A stretch of 32,408 bases of DNA from an uncultured Fibrobacter sp. (lineage in GTDB: Bacteria > Fibrobacterota > Fibrobacteria > Fibrobacterales > Fibrobacteraceae): the NCBI GenBank assembly GCA_947305535.1, contig CAMZDZ010000009.1:1-32408 (forward strand), read 5' to 3'. The notes under the pieces were generated by a model. That model saw only the letters and a list, made by a program, of their open reading frames with translations, was not told the origin of the DNA and searched no databases. Of this stretch, positions 1 through 7,248 are shown one piece after another (position 1 is the first letter of the stretch; the number at the start of each line of letters is the position of its first letter). The translations under genes and the position numbers were made by a program.

Positions 1-170
1 CTAGATCCTAATCCCTTTTTCCGTACCCTTCGGCTGATTCGGCAGGCACATCAACCAGCTCAGGGCTCTTCCTACTGCCTACTTGTACTCTCGCTTCGCT
101 CAAGTACCAAATGCTCGGCTCGGTCATATCCATGCAAGCATGGCTGCGACACCCGCCTTACGCATTTGTC
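1..170. other. Left-edge stretch without a recognisable gene
   Basis: No open frame here looks coding. The stretch lies 3' of the acyltransferase gene, which is on the minus strand. It contains a short inverted repeat, CCATGC-AA-GCATGG, at about 130-143. It also has the arms ACTTG and CAAGT flanking a CTCGCTTCGCTC core at about 81-105. No T-run follows either structure, so neither is a convincing terminator. It may be intergenic repeat sequence or the end of a feature cut by the window. Confidence 0.4.
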
Positions 171-1316
171 CTACTTCTCTCGTCTAGCCACTATCTTCCC
201 CTTGACTTTCACGTAAGCGAGCTCCAACCCACCCCAGAACAGGCTCACGATCACCGACAGCGCGTAGGTCATGGCTATCAGGGTCAATAGGGAGAGTACC
301 GCATACTTGGGGGCGGATACGATTTTTGCGAGAATGCCGAAGTAGTAACAGCAGAACGGGTGGATAAGCCACATGTTCGTGCTCTGCTTGCCGAGGTGGA
401 CAAAACCCTTGCGGATGGGCTTGACTCTGTTCAGCAGGTCGATTGTGGCAACCGTCAGCACGGGGATGTAGAAGATGTCGAACTTGTCGCCGAGTTCAGT
501 CTGCCTCAGGAAGATGATGGCCACCCAGACGGCGATGTCGACCAGGGGGTTCAGGAGGCCGTTCGCCTTCATGGCGTCGTTCAGCCTGTCCAGCAGGCCG
601 TTCCGTGCAACGACGGCGCCCATCCAGAAGCATGCCGCATACGGCGCAATCTGGCAGAAGAACTTGAGGTAGAGGTAGTTTGTGGCGAGTACGCCCAGGT
701 TCGGGTTCTTGCTCAGTCCCGGGAAAACGTTCGTCAGAAGGATGGTGACGACGATGGCGAGGAAGATGTTCACCCTGGCGGAAAAGCGGTCGATCACGGC
801 GCGAACGAGCGGGAACGAGATGAGCGCGAATGCGTAGCTGATGAGGAACCACCATTCACGGCTGTAGGTCGAGGTGAACCCCAGGAAGTTGGAAATCAGT
901 TCCCTGGACGAGAACTTCGCGAAGCGGGTGTACATGAAGGCGTCGTTACAGTAGGGCGCCTGGTTCGAGAAGAAGATGAAACCGACGGGGATGAAGATGA
1001 GGAACACCTTCCAGTAGGCGATGTAGAGCTTCTTGAGCCTGCCGACGACGTCGTACTTCTTGCCGATGGACCTCTTGTAGATGCCGTACCCGCCGAAGAA
1101 AAAGAACATCGGGACGCATATTTTCCCGAAAAAGCCGAAATACAGGGTCGAGGACATCCCGAATATGGTGAAGAAGTTCTTGAGAGGCTCTCCTGCGATG
1201 CGGACCGGAAAACTCCAGAGGTGGTGCATGAGCATGCAGCAGATGGCGATCGCCTTCATGATTCTGGTATCGTCGATAGACAGGAAGTTGTCGGTAGAGA
1301 TCGTGCCTTTTTCCAT
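171..1316 (-). CDS. Membrane acyltransferase, acyltransferase-3 (OafA/fucose 4-O-acetylase-like) family
   Basis: The product is a 381-residue polytopic inner-membrane protein. It starts with a short polar N-terminus and the segment DDTRIMKAIAICCMLMHHLW, matching the family hallmark in which an early Arg and a His in the first helix are needed for acyl transfer. About ten hydrophobic segments follow. Known members move acetyl or other acyl groups onto cell-surface sugars; the substrate here cannot be read from sequence. The length is normal for the single-domain form. The gene is divergent from the dCMP deaminase gene and has a perfect TATAAT about 40 bases before its ATG. No strong ribosome binding site precedes the start, but the next Met (residue 20) lies inside the conserved first helix region, so the first ATG is preferred. 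Confidence 0.8.
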   Translation of the reverse strand: MEKGTISTDNFLSIDDTRIMKAIAICCMLMHHLWSFPVRIAGEPLKNFFTIFGMSSTLYFGFFGKICVPMFFFFGGYGIYKRSIGKKYDVVGRLKKLYIAYWKVFLIFIPVGFIFFSNQAPYCNDAFMYTRFAKFSSRELISNFLGFTSTYSREWWFLISYAFALISFPLVRAVIDRFSARVNIFLAIVVTILLTNVFPGLSKNPNLGVLATNYLYLKFFCQIAPYAACFWMGAVVARNGLLDRLNDAMKANGLLNPLVDIAVWVAIIFLRQTELGDKFDIFYIPVLTVATIDLLNRVKPIRKGFVHLGKQSTNMWLIHPFCCYYFGILAKIVSAPKYAVLSLLTLIAMTYALSVIVSLFWGGLELAYVKVKGKIVARREK

Positions 1317-1355
1317 ATACGGGTCATCTTTAGGGGGTTATTCGTCGAAACTGCA

Positions 1356-1361
1356 ATTATA
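1356..1361 (-). promoter_or_regulatory. Probable -10 box of the acyltransferase gene
   Basis: A perfect TATAAT reads on the minus strand. It would give a 5' leader of about 30 bases before the ATG at 1316. A clear -35 box at standard spacing is not obvious. Confidence 0.45.
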
Positions 1362-1414
1362 GAAATTCATTGCCGTTTTGAATGCGGATTGCGCCTGCAC
1401 TTGGCCTTTTTGAC

Positions 1415-1427
1415 TATATTTCAGGGC
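1415..1427 (+). promoter_or_regulatory. TATATT -10 box for a near-leaderless dCMP deaminase mRNA
   Basis: TATATT at 1415-1420 is followed by only seven bases (TCAGGGC) before the ATG at 1428. With usual -10 to +1 geometry, transcription would begin at or within two bases of the start codon. No standard ribosome binding site fits. The topoisomerase gene has the same spacing. Confidence 0.45.
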
Positions 1428-1991
1428 ATGAACAAGAATCCTACGCGCACAAAACTCCGTGACGAAGTCTATACACAGATGATGGTGGCCCAGGCCCGCC
1501 TCTCCAAGGACCAGAATACCCAGATGGGCGCCGTGCTCGTCAGCGCCGACGGCCGCGTGATAAGCACTGGCTACAACGGGGCTCCGGCCGGATTCGACGA
1601 CGAAACAGTCCCCTACACGCGCGAAAAGCAGAAACTCGCTTACGACTTGCTCGACGCCGACACGGGCGACCTCTTGAGCCACCACGAGTTCGAGGCCAAC
1701 AAGTACCCTTTCATGGTGCATGCCGAGATCAACGCGCTGCACTATGCCCGCGGCAAGGTGCCTCCCGGCTCCAAGCTCTACGTCATCGGCTTCCCGTGCG
1801 AACGCTGCGCCCTGGACGTTAGCCTTTCCGGCGTCGCGGAAGTGTTCGTGACCAAGGACGATTACGATCCCAAGTCGACGCTCAACAACAGCCGCGACAC
1901 TGCCTACTACATGTTCGCGCAGGCGGGGATTATCGTCACCCTTTGCGGCAAGCGCATCCGTCCGGTCGTTTCGAAACCTTCTGCGGAGTGA
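1428..1991 (+). CDS. Deoxycytidylate (dCMP) deaminase family protein
   Basis: The 187-residue product belongs to the zinc-dependent cytidine/deoxycytidylate deaminase superfamily. Such enzymes convert dCMP to dUMP, the precursor for thymidylate synthesis. The zinc site is visible: HAEIN supplies the His ligand and catalytic Glu, and PCERC supplies two Cys ligands. GYNGAP and the N-terminal segment RTKLRDEVYTQMMVAQARLS are typical of dCMP deaminases. The open frame extends far upstream through sequence antisense to the acyltransferase gene, but family homology begins only at MNKNPTRT, so that ATG is chosen. It stands alone between a divergent gene and GH43. Some family members act on related nucleotides or in competence (ComEB-like), so dCMP as substrate is likely but not proven. 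Confidence 0.88.
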   Translation: MNKNPTRTKLRDEVYTQMMVAQARLSKDQNTQMGAVLVSADGRVISTGYNGAPAGFDDETVPYTREKQKLAYDLLDADTGDLLSHHEFEANKYPFMVHAEINALHYARGKVPPGSKLYVIGFPCERCALDVSLSGVAEVFVTKDDYDPKSTLNNSRDTAYYMFAQAGIIVTLCGKRIRPVVSKPSAE

Positions 1992-2096
1992 CGTTTGTCT
2001 TGCGGCATGGAACGGCATTACTGGTTTTAGCATTTCTCCTTTGATAAAAAATCCATAGAACCTGCGTTTTAGACCTAAAAAAACGCGTAATCCCCG

Positions 2097-2102
2097 TATA
2101 TT
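2097..2102 (+). promoter_or_regulatory. TATATT -10 box upstream of GH43
   Basis: TATATT is followed by TTTACAAC and then an ATG at 2111. The GH43 start lies 41 bases further on. The predicted transcription start falls at or just before the 2111 ATG, so the transcript would begin almost at a small open frame. A weak imperfect hairpin (GCGTTTTAG and CTAAAAAAACGC) lies just upstream at about 2064-2086. Confidence 0.4.
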
Positions 2103-2110
2103 TTTACAAC

Positions 2111-2155
2111 ATGGGCCTGTTCAGGTCGTCAAAAAATATAAGGGATGTTTTATGA
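2111..2155 (+). CDS. Candidate 14-codon leader peptide overlapping the GH43 start
   Basis: A short frame reads MGLFRSSKNIRDVL and stops with a TGA that shares ATGA with the GH43 start codon. Its own ATG lies eight bases after a TATATT box, so it could be translated from a leaderless mRNA. An AAGGGA about seven bases before the GH43 ATG can serve ordinary initiation, so the leader is not required and may be chance. Its peptide shows no obvious attenuator codon run. Confidence 0.25.
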   Translation: MGLFRSSKNIRDVL

Positions 2156-4350
2156 AATTCAAAAAACAAGGGAAATTGGTGCTGGCGATGTCCTGCAGTC
2201 TGGTTGCTTCTGCCTTGGCGGACAACCCGATTTCTAATTACCATTACTTGGCAGATCCGGCGGCTACGGCGGATGACGAATATTTTTACATCATAACAGA
2301 CTCGGACGACCCGGCCGGCAGTAATGGCTATACCATCAAGTCGCTCTATGCATTTCGCAGTCGCGATATGAAGAACTGGACGGACTTCGGTATTGTCCTC
2401 GAGGCCAAGCGTGAATACGATAACATCGGCGACATTTGGGCTTCGGGTATCGATATCGGCCCCGATGGCCGGTTCTACATCGTCTATCCCGATGGCGGTG
2501 GCGGTGGCGTGGGGCTCGTCGGTGCTGACGAAATCCAGGGACCTTACAAGAACCCGGTTCCCGACAACAAGAAACTCATCAACAACTGGGGTGGCGGCAT
2601 CGCGGACTGCGACGGCATCGGCTGGTGCTTCGACCCGGCCATCTTCTTCGATGACGACGGACAGGGCTACTTTACCTTCGGTGGCGGCGACAGCGATTCG
2701 CGCCCGGCCAGGGACAACAACAACAACATCTTCAACATCTACAAGCTCAACAAGAACATCAACGGTTTTGACGTCAGTTCCAAGGTCGAGCTGAAGATTG
2801 GCGGCCCGAAGGCGATGGAAGCCTCGTACATCCACAAGAAGGGTTCCACCTATTACCTTTCGTACAGTACCGCCGACTTGCGTATCGCTTACGGTACGTC
2901 GAGCAATCCGATGGGCCCCTATACGTACAAGGGCATCTTCATGGATAACCCGAACATCAACGGCCGCAACATCAACGCGAACAACAATAACCACCACGGT
3001 ATCGCCCAGTTCAAGGGCAAGTGGTATGTCGTCTACCATGACCGCCGCCTCGTCCAGGCTTCTGAACATCCGGCTTCTCTGGGCAATGCCAATCCTGACC
3101 CGGCTTACCACCGTAGTGTGAGTATCGACGAGTTCACCTACAATGGCGACGACATGAACAAGCTGACCTATACGGACAATGGCCCGGAGCAAATCGAGAA
3201 CTTCAACCCCTACGAGGTCTATCCGGCACTCACGAGCTCCAAGCAGAAGAACATCCGCAGCCGTACCGACTGGAACAAGTCCGACTGGTCCGGCGGTGTC
3301 GCTGCCAAGCACGTGCTGACTCCTTATGCGAGCAAGGAATCCTGGATTCGTGTTTCCGGGGTGGACTTCGGCGGTGGTGCCACGGCGTTCAACGTGGTCG
3401 CGGCGAGCGTTGGCGACGGCAACAAGATTGAAATCCACAGCGGTTCCGCTTCCGGCACTCTCGCGGGAACTTGCGACATCCAGAAGACGAGTGGCTGGAA
3501 CGACTATGCTGAAAACACTTGCGAAGTGACCGGGCTGACCGGCGTCGTGGACGAGCTGTTCCTCGTGTTCAAGGGCTCGAAGGACTCCACCATGGGCATT
3601 CTCGAATGGAGCTTCGTGGGCGCGGGCGGCCCGAGCGTGGCGGCCCAGCAGGTGCCTTACGACAGCGTTGCCGTGACGCTCCCGGCGGTCATCGAGGCCG
3701 AAAAGTATGACCTGGGCGGTGCACGCAAGGCTTACAGCGATGCCGAGAAGGCGAACCAGGGCGACGCCAATTTCCGTGCGGACGAAGGCGTGGACATTGT
3801 GCTGCTGGATTCCGCCGATGCCTCTAAGGGCATGGCCATTGGCTACACGAGCGTCGGCGAATGGATCGAATATACGGTCAACGTTCCTGCCGAGGGCGAC
3901 TATGCCATCAAGGTCTCCGCGTCGACGGGCATGGACTCCGCGAGCCTCTCGTTCCAGGTGGACGAGAAGGACGTCGGTGAGACCATCGTGGTCCCGAAGA
4001 CGGGCGACGACTGGAGCGTTTACAAGGAATTCACTGGCGGCTCGGCCCACCTTGCTGCCGGCGAACACGTGATCCGCCTCGTCATCCAGGGCGACAATGT
4101 GAACGTGGACTGGTTCTCCTTCGGCGATGTCCTGCCCACGACCTCGATTCAGAATACCAAGGTCAAGTTCTCGATGTCCGATGGTAACGTCTATCATGTG
4201 TACGCCATCAGCGGCAAGCGCATGGGCACGGTCGACCTGTCCGGCTGCACTCCGCAGCAGGCCCTCAAGCAGGCCGGCTTCAGCAAGGGTGTCTACATGC
4301 TCAAGAATGTCCGCAGCGGCAGGATGCTGACCGTGTCGACCGCCAAGTAA
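2152..4350 (+). CDS. Secreted GH43 glycoside hydrolase with two CBM6-like modules and a C-terminal sorting-like domain
   Basis: The 732-residue protein has a signal peptide ending near ALA at 21-23. The five-bladed GH43 catalytic domain covers about 26-350. Likely catalytic residues are Asp35 in YHYLADPAA (base), Asp161 in CFDPAIFFDDDG (modulator) and Glu223 in AMEASYIHKK (acid). A first CBM6-like beta-sandwich spans about 375-490 and a second about 505-660 (opening AVIEAEKYDLGG, with VNVDWFSFG near its end). The last 70 residues (VYHVYAISGKRMGTVDLSG...GVYMLKN) resemble the C-terminal domain of the first CE6 esterase in this window. GH43 enzymes with CBM6 usually remove arabinose from arabinoxylan or cleave xylosides, so a hemicellulose role is likely; exact specificity is not readable. 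The gene is monocistronic and ends at an intrinsic terminator. Confidence 0.88.
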   Translation: MKFKKQGKLVLAMSCSLVASALADNPISNYHYLADPAATADDEYFYIITDSDDPAGSNGYTIKSLYAFRSRDMKNWTDFGIVLEAKREYDNIGDIWASGIDIGPDGRFYIVYPDGGGGGVGLVGADEIQGPYKNPVPDNKKLINNWGGGIADCDGIGWCFDPAIFFDDDGQGYFTFGGGDSDSRPARDNNNNIFNIYKLNKNINGFDVSSKVELKIGGPKAMEASYIHKKGSTYYLSYSTADLRIAYGTSSNPMGPYTYKGIFMDNPNINGRNINANNNNHHGIAQFKGKWYVVYHDRRLVQASEHPASLGNANPDPAYHRSVSIDEFTYNGDDMNKLTYTDNGPEQIENFNPYEVYPALTSSKQKNIRSRTDWNKSDWSGGVAAKHVLTPYASKESWIRVSGVDFGGGATAFNVVAASVGDGNKIEIHSGSASGTLAGTCDIQKTSGWNDYAENTCEVTGLTGVVDELFLVFKGSKDSTMGILEWSFVGAGGPSVAAQQVPYDSVAVTLPAVIEAEKYDLGGARKAYSDAEKANQGDANFRADEGVDIVLLDSADASKGMAIGYTSVGEWIEYTVNVPAEGDYAIKVSASTGMDSASLSFQVDEKDVGETIVVPKTGDDWSVYKEFTGGSAHLAAGEHVIRLVIQGDNVNVDWFSFGDVLPTTSIQNTKVKFSMSDGNVYHVYAISGKRMGTVDLSGCTPQQALKQAGFSKGVYMLKNVRSGRMLTVSTAK

Positions 4351-4393
4351 TTCAAATCTCCATCCCGTAGTTGTTACATACTCCAACCAAAAG

Positions 4394-4428
4394 GAACTCC
4401 AGGGCTTGCCCTGGAGTTCTGATTTTTT
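4394..4428. terminator. Intrinsic terminator between GH43 and the topoisomerase gene
   Basis: The arms GAACTCCAGGGC and GCCCTGGAGTTC form a strong stem with a tiny loop, followed on the plus strand by GATTTTTT. On the minus strand the hairpin is followed by CCTTTT, so it may also serve the convergent topoisomerase gene. Confidence 0.85.
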
Positions 4429-4453
4429 GGGTATGTCGGCTGTCTATGTCCGG

Positions 4454-6991
4454 CTAGAACAGCTTCGGGTCGCCTTCGTCGTCATCGTCGCCCGAGCCGT
4501 CGTCGAAACGGTCCGCCGGGGAGATGCGGCTGGTGCGCTTGACCTTCTTGGCGGTGAACTTGCTGCCCAGCGCCTTGTAGCCCTTGACGTCGGCCACTTC
4601 GGTGAGGTCCAGTTCTTCCTTCTGCACCTCGCGGCCGACCTGGTATTCCATGAGCTGGCGCGCGTCGTCCGTGGCGAACAGCTCGATCATCTTCGTGTCC
4701 TTGTGGTCCGTGACGAGGCTGAACTCCGTGGTCATGGGGCAGCCTTCGAGGTTGAAGCGCTTGACCATGTAGTTGAAGTTGCCGCCCTCGAAGTAGAGGA
4801 TGGTGAAAACCTGGGCCGGGTCGAACTTGTGCAGGTACTTGATGTTCGTGCCCACGAGGATGGGGTCTGCCATGTCGTGGATGCGGGCGGTGCCGTTCTC
4901 CTTGATGATGAGCAGCTTGTCCTTCTCGTCGAATTCGCCGATGCGGTCGCCCTTCCTCTGGGTCGATACGATTCCGCTCGGGGCGTCGAAATACAGCACG
5001 CGGGCGCCCAGGGTGCTCACGCCCTTGCGGATGCGCTTCACGTGCTTGACCGGGTACTTGGTGACGATGTTGCCGATGGCGCCACGGCCCTTGACCTCGA
5101 CCTCGCTGAAGTCCACTTCGAAATTCAGCTTGATGCGCGGGCGCGGTTTGAGGGTCACTTCGACCACTTCCGCCTCGCCGTTCAGGTTACTGGACAGGTA
5201 GAGGATCTTGCTGCCGGGCTTGTTCTTGCCCATGTAGTAGTCCTTGTCGCGGGTCACGCCGCCCACGTTGAAACGCTTGATGTAGGCCGTGCCGTCCTTG
5301 CCGTCCTGGTGTATGACGTTGTATATATGGCGTTCGTCGTCCTTGTTGAACTTCTCGACGAGGATGATGTCCTTTCCGACAAAGTCCTTGTCGCTCACCT
5401 TCACGACCTTGAAGCTTCCGTCGGCCTTGAAGACGATGAGGTCGTCGTAGGCGGAGACGTCGAAGAGGTATTCCTCCTTCTTCATGCCCGTGCCGACAAA
5501 GCCTTCCTTGCGGTTCACGTAAAGTTTCTGGTTGGCGAGCGCGACATGCACAGCGTTCACCTTGCCGAACTCGGCGATCTGCGTCCTGCGTTCGCGGCCC
5601 TCGCCGTACTTCTTGAGGATGTTCTTGAAGTGCTCGATGGCGTAGTCGGTGATGTGCTCGAGGTTGTACTTGTTCTGGGCGAGCTTCTCGTCGAGTTCTG
5701 CCAGAAGTTCGTCGGCCTTCTTGCGGTCGAAGCGGCTGATGCGGCGGACCGGGATTTCGGCGAGTTTCAGGATTTCTTCGCGGGTGACCTCGCGGCGCAG
5801 GTAGCGCTTGACGTAGGGCTTGAGGCCTTCGTCGATGAGGTTGACCATCTCGTCGCGGTCGCGGGCCTTCTTGATGACCTCGTAGACTTCCTTCTCGATA
5901 AAGATCTTCTCGAGGCTGGTCATGTGCCAGCGGTCTTCCAGGTGCTTGCGCTCGTTCTCGAGTTCCCACTGGAGCAGCTTCACGGTGTGTTCCGTGTTCA
6001 TGCGGAGGATCTCGGAGACGCCCAGGAATTGCGGGTGCTTGTTCACGATGACGCAGGTGCACGGGGAAAGCGACTTTTCGCAGTCGGTAAAAGCGTAGAG
6101 GGCGTCGATGGCGACCTGCGGTTCCGTGCCCGGCTGCAGGTGGATGAGGATCTCGACGTTCTTGCTCGTGTTGTCGTCGACGTGCTTGATCTTGATTTTG
6201 CCCTTGTCGTTGGCCTTCACGATACTGTCGATGAGGCTTGTCGTCGTGGTGCCGTAGGGAATCTCGCGGATGGCGAGCGTCTTGTTGTCGACCTTCTCGA
6301 TCTTGGCGCGGACGCGGACCTTGCCGCCGCGCATGCCGTCGTTGTAGTCGCTCACGTCGATGATGCCGCCGGTGAAGAAGTCCGGGTAGAGCGTGAACTT
6401 TTTGCCCTTGAGGATGGCGATGCTCGCTTCGCAGAGCTCGCGGAAGTTGTGGGGGAGGATGCTCGTGGAAAGGCCCACGGCGATGCCGTCCACGCCCTGG
6501 GCGAGCAGCAGCGGGAACTTGACCGGGAGGGTCACGGGTTCTTCGCTGCGTCCGTCGTAGCTCGGGATCCATTCCGTGGTCTCGGGGTTGAACACGACGT
6601 CGACCGCGAACTGGGTGAGGCGGCCTTCGATGTAACGCGGGGCGGCAGCGTCGTCGCCGGTGAGCGGGTTGCCCCAGTTACCCTGGGTGTCTATGAGCAG
6701 GCCTTTCTGGCCGAGGCCGACGAGGGCGTCGCCGATAGAGGCGTCGCCGTGCGGGTGGTAGGCCATGGTGCGGCCGACGATGGTGGCGACCTTCTGGTAA
6801 CGACCATCGTGGTTTTCGAAAAGGGAATGCAAAATGCGGCGCTGGACCGGCTTGAGGCCGTCTTCGAAGTACGGCACTGCACGGTCGAGGATGACGTAGC
6901 TCGCGTAGTCGAGGAACCAGCCATCGTAGAGCCTTTCAAGATGATTTACGTTGGAAAGTCCAAGAGTAGTATCTGGCGTGTTAGAATTCAT
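4454..6991 (-). CDS. parC: DNA topoisomerase IV subunit A (type IIA topoisomerase A subunit)
   Basis: The 845-residue product is the DNA-cleaving A subunit of a type IIA topoisomerase, which decatenates chromosomes with an ATPase partner (ParE). The catalytic tyrosine is Tyr120 in AAAPRYIEG; the winged-helix DNA-binding stretch reads RTMAYHPHGDASIGDAL. A long coiled-coil section and a C-terminal beta-propeller-like region follow, ending in an acidic tail (DDGSGDDDDEGDPKLF). The region lacks the canonical GyrA-box QRRGGRG and has only QRKGDRIG, which favours ParC over GyrA. The residue after HPHGD is Ala84, where Escherichia coli GyrA Ser83 and ParC Ser80 sit. The frame is open 27 codons upstream, but the family begins near NHLERLYDGWFLDYASY, so MNSNTPD is chosen. 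ParE is not adjacent. The start may be near-leaderless. Confidence 0.9.
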   Translation of the reverse strand: MNSNTPDTTLGLSNVNHLERLYDGWFLDYASYVILDRAVPYFEDGLKPVQRRILHSLFENHDGRYQKVATIVGRTMAYHPHGDASIGDALVGLGQKGLLIDTQGNWGNPLTGDDAAAPRYIEGRLTQFAVDVVFNPETTEWIPSYDGRSEEPVTLPVKFPLLLAQGVDGIAVGLSTSILPHNFRELCEASIAILKGKKFTLYPDFFTGGIIDVSDYNDGMRGGKVRVRAKIEKVDNKTLAIREIPYGTTTTSLIDSIVKANDKGKIKIKHVDDNTSKNVEILIHLQPGTEPQVAIDALYAFTDCEKSLSPCTCVIVNKHPQFLGVSEILRMNTEHTVKLLQWELENERKHLEDRWHMTSLEKIFIEKEVYEVIKKARDRDEMVNLIDEGLKPYVKRYLRREVTREEILKLAEIPVRRISRFDRKKADELLAELDEKLAQNKYNLEHITDYAIEHFKNILKKYGEGRERRTQIAEFGKVNAVHVALANQKLYVNRKEGFVGTGMKKEEYLFDVSAYDDLIVFKADGSFKVVKVSDKDFVGKDIILVEKFNKDDERHIYNVIHQDGKDGTAYIKRFNVGGVTRDKDYYMGKNKPGSKILYLSSNLNGEAEVVEVTLKPRPRIKLNFEVDFSEVEVKGRGAIGNIVTKYPVKHVKRIRKGVSTLGARVLYFDAPSGIVSTQRKGDRIGEFDEKDKLLIIKENGTARIHDMADPILVGTNIKYLHKFDPAQVFTILYFEGGNFNYMVKRFNLEGCPMTTEFSLVTDHKDTKMIELFATDDARQLMEYQVGREVQKEELDLTEVADVKGYKALGSKFTAKKVKRTSRISPADRFDDGSGDDDDEGDPKLF

Positions 6992-6998
6992 GGAGGTA

Positions 6999-7004
6999 AA
7001 TGTA
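6999..7004 (-). promoter_or_regulatory. TACATT -10 box for a near-leaderless topoisomerase mRNA
   Basis: On the minus strand TACATT is followed by TACCTCC and then the ATG at 6991, a gap of seven bases. The sequence before the ATG is pyrimidine-rich and has no ribosome binding site. This spacing equals that of the dCMP deaminase gene. Confidence 0.45.
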
Positions 7005-7125
7005 GAAAAAAAATCGGGAAAATTTTTGTTGTTTAGTGCACAAATGGTCAAATATGATGCGGGCTTTGTCATACTTGGTCGTATGGTTGCGAATACGCTG
7101 CAAGGGTTGGAATCGGCGAAATTAG

Positions 7126-7144
7126 CCTAAAAAGACGTTTTAGG
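7126..7144. repeat. Small hairpin in the divergent region between the topoisomerase and lipoprotein genes
   Basis: CCTAAAA and TTTTAGG pair around AGACG. No T-run follows. It lies between the two divergent genes, where an operator or RNA hairpin is possible, but nothing more can be read. Confidence 0.3.
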
Positions 7145-7220
7145 GGCGAATTGACTGTTTTGGATGGGGTGACGGAATGGAGAAAAATAAGAAATCCTGG
7201 GATGAACGCTCAAAAAAACT

Positions 7221-7227
7221 TAAATTT
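7221..7227 (+). promoter_or_regulatory. TAAATTT -10-like box of the Ser-rich lipoprotein gene
   Basis: TAAATTT matches the TA-N-ATTT pattern seen before several genes here. It lies 21 bases before the ATG at 7249 and inside the frame of the alternative upstream start at 7177, which argues for the downstream start. Confidence 0.35.
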
Positions 7228-7248
7228 ATTCTAACTAATTGGGAATAT

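Noticed and set aside
360-1427. Upstream extension of the dCMP deaminase frame
   Set aside because: This part is antisense to the acyltransferase gene. Deaminase homology begins only at 1428.
2104-4386. 760-codon minus-strand open frame
   Set aside because: Antisense to GH43, which has catalytic residues and a signal peptide. The antisense translation is low-complexity and has no family features.
4406-7036. 876-codon plus-strand open frame
   Set aside because: It is exactly antisense to the topoisomerase gene, whose protein has clear motifs. The long frame follows from GC-rich third positions, and its translation is Val/Leu/Asp/Ala-rich without domains.
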